Shown here piece after piece: positions 9,945 through 18,647 of a stretch of DNA of 50,939 bases. Position 1 is the stretch's first letter. Every line of letters begins with the position of its first letter. The position numbers and the translations under genes are program-made. The stretch covers positions 1-50,939 of the forward strand of contig CAZWKX010000013.1 in the NCBI GenBank assembly GCA_964633975.1, read 5' to 3'. The stretch comes from CAZWKX01 sp964633975 (GTDB lineage Bacteria > Actinomycetota > Acidimicrobiia > Spongiisociales > UBA11373). The notes under the pieces are model-generated. The model searched no databases. It was given only the letters and a program-made list of their open reading frames with translations, and was not told the DNA's origin.

Positions 9945-10870
9945 GGGAACTTGCGCAAAGGGCAAGGGCCGAGGTGGCCAAGGTAGTCGTCGGCCAGGAC
10001 GATGCCGTCGACGTGCTCCTGGTCACCCTGGCCGTCGGCGGCCACGCCCTGCTCGAGGGCGTTCCCGGGGTGGCCAAGACGCTTCTGGCTCGCGCCCTCG
10101 CCGCCGCCCTCGATCTCAAGTTCACCAGGGTGCAGTTCACTCCAGACATGCTGCCCTCGGACATAACCGGGACGATGGCGCTGCGAGGTGGGGACCTGGT
10201 GTTCCGTCCCGGCCCGGTGTTCACCAACGTTCTGCTTGCCGACGAGATCAACCGCACCCCTCCGAAGACCCAGGCGGCCCTGCTGGAGGCGATGCAGGAG
10301 AGCCAAGTCAGCGTCGACGAAGCCACTCATGCCCTACCCGCCCCATTCCTCGTCGTCGCCACGCAGAACCCCATCGAATACGAGGGCACGTATCCCTTGC
10401 CGGAGGCGCAGCTCGACCGATTCCTGGTCAAAATCGACGTCACCTATCCGTCCGCCGAGCACGAAGAGGCCATGCTCCGTCTCGCCCACCGGGGTGTTGC
10501 CCCGGCAAGCCTGGAGACGGTGGAACGCCTAGTGGGGCCCACCGAGATCGCCGAGCTGCGCACGCAGGTCGACGAGACGACGGTGAGCGACGACTTGATC
10601 CGCTACATCTCGGGCATCGTGCGCACTACACGCACCTTGTCCAGCGTCTCACTGGGAGCCAGCCCACGAGCCGCCGTGCACCTGCTGGCGGCATCACGAG
10701 CGGCCGCTCGGCTGGCCGGACGCGACTACGTGATACCCGACGACGTCTCCTGGATGGCCCTGCCCGTGTTGAGCCACAGACTGCTGATCAGCCCCGACGC
10801 GCAGCTGGAGAACTACAGACCCGTCGACGCGATCCGCTCGGCGGTGGCCAGCGTGCCCGTGCCGCGATGA
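9941..10870 (+). CDS. MoxR-family AAA+ ATPase
   Basis: 309 residues. Walker A is GVPGVAKTLLA (Lys46), Walker B is LLADEINRTPP, and sensor 1 lies in VVATQNPIEYEGTYPLPEAQ. The C-terminal AAA lid includes SLGASPRAAVHLLAASRAAA. MoxR ATPases act as chaperones, often with VWA or DUF58 partners, and the next gene is such a partner. Another ATG lies in frame at 9929, but the one at 9941 overlaps the DUF4350 stop as ATGA and was chosen. Confidence 0.93.
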   Translation: MRELAQRARAEVAKVVVGQDDAVDVLLVTLAVGGHALLEGVPGVAKTLLARALAAALDLKFTRVQFTPDMLPSDITGTMALRGGDLVFRPGPVFTNVLLADEINRTPPKTQAALLEAMQESQVSVDEATHALPAPFLVVATQNPIEYEGTYPLPEAQLDRFLVKIDVTYPSAEHEEAMLRLAHRGVAPASLETVERLVGPTEIAELRTQVDETTVSDDLIRYISGIVRTTRTLSSVSLGASPRAAVHLLAASRAAARLAGRDYVIPDDVSWMALPVLSHRLLISPDAQLENYRPVDAIRSAVASVPVPR

Positions 10871-12114
10871 GACCGACACCAATCTCCGCCGTCCTCATGG
10901 GCGCCGTCGCTTTCTCGGCACTCCTTCTTCCCCTCAGCTCCGTGCTCGTCTGTGCTGCCCTCGTTCTGGTCGCGACCATCATCGACGGCTGGCGGGTTCA
11001 CGCTCCGGCAGAAGCCGAGCGATCGGCGCCCAGGCTGCTCTCACGCGGTGTGCCCTCACGCCTCGTCGTGCGAGTCCGGCACCCCTCGGCGAACAGGCTG
11101 CGCGTCCGCCAGCCCGTACCGGCCGACCTGCACATCGAGCCGTCCGAGGCGGACGAAGGCCTCGACGCCACCATCACGGCACGGCGCCGGGGCAGGCACC
11201 GCCTTCCTCCCGTCGTCGTACGTGCCGTGGGTCCGCTGCGGCTGGCCTCGACGCAGCACGATGTCGGTGGCGAAGAGCATGTACTCGTCTACCCCGACCT
11301 GCCCGCGGCCCAGCGGATCGCCGAGGCGGTGGTCCGCGGCCGATTCCGGGAGACCGGGTTTCTGCCCCGGGGACCGCTCGGCCTCGGCACCGAGTTCGAA
11401 TCGATCCGCGACTACCAGCCCGACGACGACATCCGCCAGGTCAACTGGCGCGCCACCGCCCGAATGGGACGACCCATGAGCAACCGCTACCGCACCGATC
11501 GTGACCGCGACATCGTCTTTGCCATCGATGCGGGGCGCCTGATGGCCGCCCCGCTGGAGGGTATGACCAGGCTCGACGCCGCAGTCGACGCCGTTGCAGT
11601 CGTTGCCGCCGTCGCCGACGCCGTGGGAGACCGCTGCGGCGTCGTCGCCTTCAGGGACCGTGTCGTACGACAGCTGCCCCCGCGGCGGTCCGGAGGGGAG
11701 TCCGTCCTGCATGCCGTGTTCGACATCGAACCCGGCGACACCGACAGCAACTACGAAGCCGCGTTTCGTGCCGTCTCCGCCGGCAAGCGCGCCCTGGTCT
11801 TCCTCTTCACCGATCTGATCGACGAGGCTGCGGCTGCGGCCATGCTGGCCGAGGTCCCCGTGCTGCTCCGCCGTAACGCCGTCATCGTCGCCGGTGCCAC
11901 CGACACCGACCTCGCCGCCGCGGTCACAACCGTCCCCGACACCCCTCTCGACGTGTACCGGGCCACGGCGGCATTTGATCTGCTCGATGCCCGCGCCCGC
12001 GTCGCCGCCCGGTTACGTCGGGCGGGCGCCGACGTCGTCGAAGCCCCCCCTCACCGGCTCGGCGCCGTATGCACGACCGCCTACCTGCAAGCCAAGGAGC
12101 TCAGCCGGCTCTGA
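10867..12114 (+). CDS. DUF58 domain protein (VWA-like MoxR partner)
   Basis: 415 residues, ATGA overlap with moxR. Two N-terminal hydrophobic stretches (about 5-40) anchor the protein. The DUF58 signature appears near 175-205 (GLGTEFESIRDYQPDDDIRQ, then VNWRATARMGRP). A VWA-like domain follows, with VFAIDAGRLM in place of a strict DxSxS metal site, so metal binding is uncertain. The C-terminus (VVEAPPHRLGA, then TAYLQAKELSRL) matches the family end. The last 102 bases are also read on the opposite strand as the tail of the SpoIIM-like gene. Confidence 0.88.
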   Translation: MRPTPISAVLMGAVAFSALLLPLSSVLVCAALVLVATIIDGWRVHAPAEAERSAPRLLSRGVPSRLVVRVRHPSANRLRVRQPVPADLHIEPSEADEGLDATITARRRGRHRLPPVVVRAVGPLRLASTQHDVGGEEHVLVYPDLPAAQRIAEAVVRGRFRETGFLPRGPLGLGTEFESIRDYQPDDDIRQVNWRATARMGRPMSNRYRTDRDRDIVFAIDAGRLMAAPLEGMTRLDAAVDAVAVVAAVADAVGDRCGVVAFRDRVVRQLPPRRSGGESVLHAVFDIEPGDTDSNYEAAFRAVSAGKRALVFLFTDLIDEAAAAAMLAEVPVLLRRNAVIVAGATDTDLAAAVTTVPDTPLDVYRATAAFDLLDARARVAARLRRAGADVVEAPPHRLGAVCTTAYLQAKELSRL

Positions 12115-13065
12115 GGACCGGCCCCGCCACACGATCAGGCCCCAGTAGAGAGCCCCCGAAACAAACCCAATCACGGCACAGGGCACTGCACCGAGGCCTC
12201 TGCGGCTGACGATCCCCTCTATGAGACCGGCCAACACCAGCCAGGGCATGGTGCCTGCCACCAAGCCCACCGCTCGCCGGCTCTCGGCGACCAGAGACGC
12301 GCTGCGGGTGAGACGGTTTGGGGACAGAATCGACCACCCGATGCGCAGACCTGCGGCGCCGGCGACGATGATGCAGGAGAGCTCGATCGCACCGTGTGCC
12401 GCCACCAACTCCACCAGGTAGTCTCCGTTGCCCGATCCGACCAGAATCCCCCCGACGACACCGAGGACGGCGCCGTTGTAGATAAGAACAAAGGCGGTGC
12501 CCACTCCAAAGCTGACACCGAGCCCGAAGGCGAAGAACGTAGTCAGGATGTTGTTGGTGAACACCTGCCACGAGAAAGCCGCCTGTTCCACCAAGGTGCC
12601 GCCCATGTCCGTTCCCCTGACGCCCGGCTCCAGGGCCTTCTGAAAGACGCCCGGCACGAGTCCGACTGCGGCGGCTGGATCTACGATCCCCCAGACCCAA
12701 GCCGCGGCGGCGATGCCGAAGAAAAGCAGCGCCGAGAGAGCCAGCGGCGCCGGGCGGGCGGCAATCTCGCGGAAGTAGCCGGTACTCATGTACCGCCACG
12801 CCTCAGGCAAGAAACGGCGAGGGGCGCCAGCGTAGACGAGCTGCCGCGCCCGCAGCACCAATCGCTCCAGAAGCTCGACGACGTGGTGCTGCGGGAAGTG
12901 CAGCCGGGCGGCGGCGAGATCGGCGGCGGCCGAGCGGTACAAGGTCCCCAGCCGCCGCAGCCGCTCCGGGCCCAGCCGCCGGGGCCGGGTGCCGGCGCGG
13001 TCGACGAGGCCCTGCAGCTCGAGCCACGCCTGCTGGCGTTCCGCAATAAATCGATCTACCTTCAC
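12013..13065 (-). CDS. SpoIIM-family (stage II sporulation M-like) membrane protein
   Basis: 350 residues from a GTG. The cytoplasmic N-terminus starts in the family style (VDRFIAERQQAWLELQ) and includes LYRSAAADLAAAR. It is followed by the DUF95/SpoIIM membrane domain (about 105-315) with VFTNNILTTFFAFGLGVSFG and VAAHGAIELSCIIVAGAAGL. In non-sporulating actinobacteria this protein is regularly found with MoxR/DUF58/RDD, so a role in sporulation is not implied. The last 33 residues or so are encoded antisense to the DUF58 3' end and look like a recent extension. The start codon is five bases from that of the divergent RDD gene. Confidence 0.88.
   Translation of the reverse strand: MKVDRFIAERQQAWLELQGLVDRAGTRPRRLGPERLRRLGTLYRSAAADLAAARLHFPQHHVVELLERLVLRARQLVYAGAPRRFLPEAWRYMSTGYFREIAARPAPLALSALLFFGIAAAAWVWGIVDPAAAVGLVPGVFQKALEPGVRGTDMGGTLVEQAAFSWQVFTNNILTTFFAFGLGVSFGVGTAFVLIYNGAVLGVVGGILVGSGNGDYLVELVAAHGAIELSCIIVAGAAGLRIGWSILSPNRLTRSASLVAESRRAVGLVAGTMPWLVLAGLIEGIVSRRGLGAVPCAVIGFVSGALYWGLIVWRGRSSEPAELLGLQVGGRAYGAEPVRGGFDDVGARPT
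13057..13062 (+). promoter_or_regulatory. -10 element (TACCTT) inside the SpoIIM start region
   Basis: Eight bases before the RDD GTG at 13071. The element overlaps the first codons of the divergent SpoIIM gene, so a leaderless RDD transcript is likely. Confidence 0.45.
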
Positions 13066-13070
13066 AGCTC

Positions 13071-14033
13071 GTGACCTTCGACGACCGTCAAAGGATTATC
13101 ACACCCGAAGGTGTCACGCTGGAGATGAGCCTCGCCGGGGTAGGTTCACGCATCCTTGCCGCCATCGTCGACACGGTGATCCAGTACATATCCCTTCTGG
13201 CCCTCCTAGGCGTGGCCGTGGGCCTAGGCGGCTCCTCCGCTATCACAATCGCCATCGTGGCCTCTCTCTCCGTCGCATCCTTCTTCGCCTACCACATAGC
13301 CTTCGAGGTCCGCAACGCCGGACGCACCCCCGGCAAGGCCGTCATCGGCCTTCGTGTCGTCGACAGCAGTGGAGGCCCGGTGCGGCTCGGAGCCTCGTTT
13401 GCCCGCAACCTCATGCGCGTCATCGACCTGCTGCCGGGCATCTACCTGATCGGACTCCTCACCGTGCTGGCGAGCGCCCGAAGCCAGCGCCTCGGGGACA
13501 TGGTCGCCGGCACCCTGGTAATACACGAGCGCCGTGTCCCAACCCGGAGGACACCGCAAGCGCAGCCACTCCAGAGTTACCTGCCGGCAGGATCCCTGCC
13601 CAGCGCGGAAGGACTGAGCGCAGAGGAGATGTCTCTGGTCCACGACTTCCTGGACCGACGCGGCACGCTGGCCTGGCAGCACCGCACGCGGCTTGCCCGC
13701 CAGCTTCAGGATCAGCTCACCGCCAAGACCGGAGTGCCCGTCGATCCATCCACGGACCCAGAAGCTTTCCTGCAGGCGCTGGTGGCGCCGCCGGGGGCCG
13801 CGAAAGCGGTGGGCATCTGGGATGTCTCGGCCGTCACTGCCCAGGACGTGGCCGTCCTGGAGGGTTTCCTGGAGCGAAGGTTCTCACTGGAGTGGGGCCC
13901 TCGGGTGACGCTGGCGAGAAAGCTCATGGACGGCCTCGTGACCAAGGTCTCGGCACCCGGTGACCTCACGAGGTTCTCTCCAGAGGACTTTCTGGAGCGC
14001 CTGTACCAGCTGAAGACGAGCTCCCGGCCCTAG
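13071..14033 (+). CDS. RDD family membrane protein
   Basis: 320 residues from a GTG. The N-terminus (ITPEGVTLEMSLAGVGSRIL) and the RDD domain (about 20-150) have the Arg/Asp residues in membrane helices (AGVGSRILAAIVDTVIQYIS; RNAGRTPGKAVIGLRVVDSS; RLGDMVAGTLVIHE). The C-terminal half (about 175-320) is soluble, Leu/Arg-rich, and contains two similar segments, EEMSLVHDFLDRRGTLAWQ and QDVAVLEGFLERRFSLEWG, an internal duplication. The partner genes suggest the MoxR membrane complex. Its stop shares CTAG with the convergent ligA stop. Confidence 0.85.
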   Translation: MTFDDRQRIITPEGVTLEMSLAGVGSRILAAIVDTVIQYISLLALLGVAVGLGGSSAITIAIVASLSVASFFAYHIAFEVRNAGRTPGKAVIGLRVVDSSGGPVRLGASFARNLMRVIDLLPGIYLIGLLTVLASARSQRLGDMVAGTLVIHERRVPTRRTPQAQPLQSYLPAGSLPSAEGLSAEEMSLVHDFLDRRGTLAWQHRTRLARQLQDQLTAKTGVPVDPSTDPEAFLQALVAPPGAAKAVGIWDVSAVTAQDVAVLEGFLERRFSLEWGPRVTLARKLMDGLVTKVSAPGDLTRFSPEDFLERLYQLKTSSRP

Positions 14034-16051
14034 AACGGCTCGGGGCCGGTCTCCAGCAATCTGAGGAAGCCTTCCTCATCCAGCACCGGGATGCCCAGCT
14101 CCCGGGCCTCTTCCAGCTTCGACCCGGCCGATTCCCCTGCAACCACGGTCGACGTTCTCGACGACACCGAGCCGGTGACGCGGCCTCCACGCTCCTCTAC
14201 GGCGGCTCGAGCCTCGTCGCGGGAGAAACCCTCCAGTGTCCCGGTCAACACCAGCGTCATCCCGGCCAGCAGGCCGGCCGTGCCGCCCTCCGGCTCGGGA
14301 TCGGCGAGGCGCACCCCGGCCCGGCGCAGCTTGTCGACCAACTGCCGGTTGGCCGGATCCGCCGACCACTCCCGAACCGAGCGCACGATCTCGGGCCCGA
14401 TGCCCCCGATGGTTCCCAGCTCCTCCTCATCGGCCCCGAGGAGCGCATCCATGCTGCGAAACCGGCTCGCCAGGAGCCCCGCAACGGTGGATCCCACGAG
14501 TGGAATCCCAAGGGCGATGATGAGCCGGGCCAGAGGCCGGAGGCGAGCTGCGTCGATGGCTGCCATCAGGTTGCCCACCGACACGTCGCCCCAACCCTCC
14601 CGGCCCAGCAGGGCCTCGGGCGACAAGGTGAAGATGTCGGCGGCATCTTCCACCAGGCCCTCGCCGAGCAGCAGGTCGATCGTCTTGTAGCCCAGCCCTT
14701 CGATGTCCATGGCGCCGCGCCCGGCGAAGTGAAAGAGGTGCTCGCGGAGCCGGGAGGGACAGGAGAACCCGCCGCTGCACCGGGCTACCGCTTCGCCTTC
14801 GGGACGCTCGATGGGCGACCCACAGAAGGGGCACACGCTCGGCATCGCCCACGGCTTCTCGTTGCCGGTACGCAGCGACGACACCGGCCCCACCACCTCG
14901 GGGATGACGTCGCCGGCGCGGCGCACCACCACGGTGTCGCCGACCCGAAGATCCTTGCGGCCGATCTCGTCCTCGTTGTGCAGCGTGGCGTTGGTGACGG
15001 TGGCGCCGCCTACAAAAACGGGCTCGAGCACGGCGAACGGCGTCACCGCACCAGTGCGACCCACGTTCACCTCGATAGCGAGCAGCTTCGTCGTCTGCTC
15101 CTCGGCGGCGAACTTGTAGGCGATGGCCCAGCGCGGGCTCTTGGCGGTGAAACCGAGACGGCCCTGCTCGGCCAGGTCGTCGACCTTGACCACGACGCCG
15201 TCCGTCTGGTAGGCGAGACCGTGCCGGGCCTCCTCGAGCCGGCTCACGTAGCCGAGCACCCCGGCCAGGTCGGCGCAGCGCTCGGCGAGCGGGCTCACCG
15301 GAAAGCCGAGTCTCCGGAGCCACTCGAGTGTCTCCATGTGGCTTTGCGGAGCCGAGCCGCCGGAGATGAATCCGCGCTGATAGGCCCAGAGTGACAGGCG
15401 GCGGCTCGCCGTCACCGCCGGGTCCTTCTGGCGTATCGCCCCGGCGGCGGCGTTGCGGGGATTGACGAAGAGCCGCTCGCCGGCCTCGGCCTGACTGAGA
15501 TTGAGCTCCTCGAACGCGTCCAACGACATGTACACCTCGGCGCGCACCTCGAGGGCCTCCGGCACGCCGTCTCCGAGCAGCACCAGCGGCACCGCCTCGA
15601 CTGTGCGCAGGTTGGAAGTCACGTTTTCGCCGGTGGTCCCGTCCCCCCTCGTTGCGCCCACGGTCAGGCGGCCCCGCTCGTAGGTGAGCGACACGGCCAG
15701 GCCGTCGATCTTGGGCTCGCAGGTGAACCCTGCGGGTGGCGCCCCCAACTGACGCTCGAGTCGCTTCTCCCAGGCCTCGAGATCCTCCCGAGACTCCGCG
15801 TTGTCGAGCGAGAACATGCGCTCACGATGAGTCACCGGCGCGAACAGATCGGACGACGGCGCACCCACCCGCTGGGTCGGCGAATCGGGCGTCACCAGCT
15901 CCGGATGTGCCTGCTCGAGCCTTTCGAGCTCTCGGAGCAGGCCGTCGTACTCCGCATCGGATATCTCGGGATCGTCGAGCACGTGGTAGCGGTAGGAGTG
16001 GTAGCGCAGAAGCGTCCGCAGCTCGGCGACGCGGGCGGCGAAGTCAACCAC
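14030..16051 (-). CDS. ligA: NAD-dependent DNA ligase
   Basis: 673 residues, normal length. It seals nicks in replication and repair using NAD+. In order: the NAD-binding Ia domain (YHVLDDPEISDAEYD), adenylation domain with the nucleophile Lys114 in CEPKIDGLAV, OB fold (VGRTGAVTPFAVLEPV), a four-Cys zinc finger (CPFCGSP to CPSRL), HhH repeats (AADIFTLSPEALL; IGGIGPEIVRSV) and a C-terminal BRCT domain (about 590-670). The GTG start follows a GAAGG-type ribosome site, with a TATCAT -10 element further upstream. Confidence 0.96.
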   Translation of the reverse strand: MVDFAARVAELRTLLRYHSYRYHVLDDPEISDAEYDGLLRELERLEQAHPELVTPDSPTQRVGAPSSDLFAPVTHRERMFSLDNAESREDLEAWEKRLERQLGAPPAGFTCEPKIDGLAVSLTYERGRLTVGATRGDGTTGENVTSNLRTVEAVPLVLLGDGVPEALEVRAEVYMSLDAFEELNLSQAEAGERLFVNPRNAAAGAIRQKDPAVTASRRLSLWAYQRGFISGGSAPQSHMETLEWLRRLGFPVSPLAERCADLAGVLGYVSRLEEARHGLAYQTDGVVVKVDDLAEQGRLGFTAKSPRWAIAYKFAAEEQTTKLLAIEVNVGRTGAVTPFAVLEPVFVGGATVTNATLHNEDEIGRKDLRVGDTVVVRRAGDVIPEVVGPVSSLRTGNEKPWAMPSVCPFCGSPIERPEGEAVARCSGGFSCPSRLREHLFHFAGRGAMDIEGLGYKTIDLLLGEGLVEDAADIFTLSPEALLGREGWGDVSVGNLMAAIDAARLRPLARLIIALGIPLVGSTVAGLLASRFRSMDALLGADEEELGTIGGIGPEIVRSVREWSADPANRQLVDKLRRAGVRLADPEPEGGTAGLLAGMTLVLTGTLEGFSRDEARAAVEERGGRVTGSVSSRTSTVVAGESAGSKLEEARELGIPVLDEEGFLRLLETGPEPF

Positions 16052-16091
16052 GAGGCACCTTCAGCGAGCGAGCGTCAACGAGCACGGACCG

Positions 16092-16097
16092 ATGATA
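16092..16097 (-). promoter_or_regulatory. -10 element of ligA (TATCAT)
   Basis: TATCAT on the - strand, about 40 bases before the ligA GTG. It would give a leader of roughly 30 bases carrying GAAGG. No clear -35 box. Confidence 0.4.
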
Positions 16098-16122
16098 CGG
16101 GAGAGGCCGCCACCGCCCCGGG

Positions 16123-17181
16123 TCACGATCCGACGCTCTGGGCAACGGTCCCTCCACCGAGCACCTCGCTGCCGCGGTAGAGGACCGCAGCTTGTCCGGG
16201 TGCCACCGCCGATTGCGGCTCGACGAAGCGAACCGTCCACCCTTCCGGCCCATCTTCGAGCCGGGCCGGCACGGCCGGAGACCGATATCGCACCTGCACG
16301 CCCACCCGACGGTCTTGCGGCGGCTCCCCCGCCACGAAGACCACACCCTCCAGGCGGCAGCCTGCGGAGAGGAGTCCGGAGCGCGGCCCCACCACCACCG
16401 TCGAGCTGGCGGCATCGACCTCGATCACGTATCGGGGCTCCCCCAGTGCAACACCAAGGCCGCGCCGCTGGCCCACGGTGAACCTGGCGGCGCCCCCGTG
16501 ACTGCCGAGCACCGTGCCGTCGCCGTCGACGACAGGACCGGACTTCAGGCCCTCGGGGAAGTGAACCTCCAAGAAACGGCGATAGTCGCCGCAGCGTACG
16601 AAACAGATGTCCTGGCTCTCGGGCCGCTCGGCAGACGGGAGGCCCAGGCTGCGAGCGCGGGCTCGCACCTCGTGCTTCGTCATCTCGCCGATCGGCAGCA
16701 CCACCCGTCTCAGCTCGTCTTGGCCGAGCATGTAGAGCACGTACGACTGATCCTTGCGGGCATCGCACCCGCGCCACAGCCGATACCTGCCGCCGGCCGC
16801 ACCCACCCGGGCATGGTGGCCGGTGGCGAGAGCGTCGCACTGCAGCTCGGAGGCCCGGTCCAACAAGACCCCGAAGCGGATACGACGGTTGCATTCGATG
16901 CAAGGGTTCGGGGTCCGGCCCGCCCCGTACTCAAGGCCGAACGGCTCGATGACCGCCTCGTAGAACTCCTCGCTGAGGTCCACCACCTGATGCGGGATCC
17001 CGAGCTCGCCGGCTACGGCTGCTGCGCTCTCGCCGTCGGCGGCACCGCAACAGCCGGGGCCCGGGCCGTCATCCTCCCACTGCTCGACGGTCACACCGAC
17101 GACCTCATGGCCGGCCTCGAGTAGCAACGCCGCGGCCACACTGCTGTCCACTCCGCCCGACATGGCGGCCAGCACCCTCAT
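16123..17181 (-). CDS. mnmA: tRNA 2-thiouridine(34) synthase
   Basis: 352 residues. ATP-dependent thiolation of U34 in tRNA Lys/Glu/Gln. The PP-loop is AAMSGGVDSSVAAALL at the extreme N-terminus. The catalytic pair is Cys94 in PNPCIECN and Cys193 in SQDICFV. TGHHAR and KDQSYVLYMLGQ are further family motifs, and the C-terminal beta-barrel is present. The frame continues upstream, but the ATG at 17181 puts the PP-loop at its usual distance from the N-terminus. 71 bases separate it from ligA. I see no -10 element close to this start. Confidence 0.95.
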   Translation of the reverse strand: MRVLAAMSGGVDSSVAAALLLEAGHEVVGVTVEQWEDDGPGPGCCGAADGESAAAVAGELGIPHQVVDLSEEFYEAVIEPFGLEYGAGRTPNPCIECNRRIRFGVLLDRASELQCDALATGHHARVGAAGGRYRLWRGCDARKDQSYVLYMLGQDELRRVVLPIGEMTKHEVRARARSLGLPSAERPESQDICFVRCGDYRRFLEVHFPEGLKSGPVVDGDGTVLGSHGGAARFTVGQRRGLGVALGEPRYVIEVDAASSTVVVGPRSGLLSAGCRLEGVVFVAGEPPQDRRVGVQVRYRSPAVPARLEDGPEGWTVRFVEPQSAVAPGQAAVLYRGSEVLGGGTVAQSVGS

Positions 17182-17320
17182 CGTGCGCCCCCATCGGCGG
17201 CGCCGGCGACAGACGGTGCTTCGGCCGGCCGCGTCGGGCGGTCCACGGTGCCGGTTCGGCGTTCGAGAGGGCTCATGGGCAAGGCGCAGGGTATCGGCTT
17301 GCGGGGCCCGGCAGCATCCC

Positions 17321-18487
17321 TCACAGATTCGGATCGTATTCGGGAAGGCGGCTCGGACCACCGGCGACCCGGTCGAGGAAGGCCACCAGAGCGGCCTCAT
17401 AGCCGGCAGGATCGAGGTTCCATGCCTCACCATGGCCGGCCCCCTCGACCCGTCGGTACTCGACGAGCCCTCCGAGAAGCTCGGCGTAGCGGTCGCTCGA
17501 CCGCACGGGAATCTCATCGTCGGCATCACCGTGGTAGAGCAGCACGGGCAGAGCAAGAGCGGCGGCCCTCTCCACCTGGTCGAGCTCGTCCCACTCGATT
17601 CCGAAACGCAGCGTGGCCAGGGCCTTGCCCAAGCCGACGATGAACCCCGGAACGTGGTCGCGAGCCGCCAGATCGTCGATGACCGCTCCCGCGTCGAGAA
17701 GGGGCGCGTCCAGCACGACACCCGCCACCCGTTCCGCCAGATCCGACTCCTCCAGGAACGTGACCACTACCGCTCCTCCCATGCCGTAGCCGAAGACGAC
17801 GACATCCTCGGCCCCCTCTCCCAGCGCATAGCGCACCGCCGCCTCCAGATCGGCCCACTCCTCGGTGCCGTTGTGGTAGCGGCCGCTCGGGTTCTCCGGC
17901 ACTTCCCGATCGTTGCGGTAAGTGATCACCAAGGTGGGAAACCCGGCCTCCGCCACGGCGGGCAGCACCCGCAGCGCCTCCCTTCGCGAATCACCCCGTC
18001 CGTGCACGAGCACGACCCATGTGTCGTCGATCCCGCCGGTCAACCACGCCGGGTAGAAGCCGAGTGGACCCTCGAAGAAGACGCTGCTGAATTCGACGCC
18101 GCAGTCGGCAGGGTCCGACTCCACGGCATACCGGTCCATGAGAGCGTTTGCCCCGGGCCGCAAGACACCGGAACGGGCCACCAGAACCCGCGTCACCGTT
18201 GTCTGCGTCACGGCGACGACATCCCCGAGAACCGCATAGCCGCCGACCCACTCCAGGCCCCAGACACCCGGGGCCTCCGTCTGCTCCGTGAGCGGCAGCG
18301 TCACGTCGTCGTCCTCCACACCGAGCACGTCCAGGTCGTACACGGCCTGCCGGTCGGGCACCTGCAGCAGCCGGCTCTTGATCTGCCCCGACTGCATCCA
18401 CCCCGAGACGGCGAGCACCAAAACAGCAACGATGAGAGCGATCGTCGTCGCCCATTTCACCCAGCGTTTGGCACGTCTCGTGATCAT
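17321..18487 (-). CDS. membrane-anchored alpha/beta hydrolase lacking the nucleophile Ser
   Basis: 388 residues. One N-terminal transmembrane helix (ATTIALIVAVLVLAVSGW), a divergent beta-rich region to about 150, then an alpha/beta-hydrolase fold of the YqkD/BEM46 type: oxyanion turn LVHGRGDSRRE, acid DADDEIP (Asp321/323) and His352 in EGAGHGEAW. The nucleophile elbow, normally G-x-S-x-G, reads FGYGMGGAVV, so Gly235 replaces Ser. The codons are GGC TAC GGC ATG GGA. It is therefore unlikely to be a classical serine hydrolase. I chose ATG 18487 because it puts the basic residues directly before the membrane helix; a GTG at 18535 is the alternative. Confidence 0.8.
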   Translation of the reverse strand: MITRRAKRWVKWATTIALIVAVLVLAVSGWMQSGQIKSRLLQVPDRQAVYDLDVLGVEDDDVTLPLTEQTEAPGVWGLEWVGGYAVLGDVVAVTQTTVTRVLVARSGVLRPGANALMDRYAVESDPADCGVEFSSVFFEGPLGFYPAWLTGGIDDTWVVLVHGRGDSRREALRVLPAVAEAGFPTLVITYRNDREVPENPSGRYHNGTEEWADLEAAVRYALGEGAEDVVVFGYGMGGAVVVTFLEESDLAERVAGVVLDAPLLDAGAVIDDLAARDHVPGFIVGLGKALATLRFGIEWDELDQVERAAALALPVLLYHGDADDEIPVRSSDRYAELLGGLVEYRRVEGAGHGEAWNLDPAGYEAALVAFLDRVAGGPSRLPEYDPNL

Positions 18488-18604
18488 GGGGAGAGTGACG
18501 CCGATGGTACCGGAGCCGTCACCCGGAGAATGCACGCCGGTTTCGGGTCCTGTCGGCTTCGAGGCCGATCGTCTCGTTCACCGACACTCCGGCTGACCGG
18601 AACC

Positions 18605-18624
18605 GTGCCCGGCCGAGCCCGTCG
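18605..18624. repeat. 20-base intergenic repeat, copy 2
   Basis: Matches 6817-6836 at 19 of 20 positions. Here it is the left part of a larger stem in which GTGCC(C)GG pairs with CCGGCAC ending at 18633. It lies between the enoyl-CoA hydratase and the hydrolase gene, possibly acting as a terminator. Confidence 0.45.
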
Positions 18625-18647
18625 AACCGGCACGATCGGCCGCGGTC

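Noticed and set aside
12101..12799. 232-codon - frame inside the SpoIIM-like gene
   Set aside because: Frame-shifted shadow, Arg/Gly-rich with no membrane segments, while the other - frame shows a clear SpoIIM family protein.
12013..13065. SpoIIM-like gene taken as evidence of sporulation
   Set aside because: The family is common in non-sporulating actinobacteria with moxR/DUF58, and no other sporulation gene is present.
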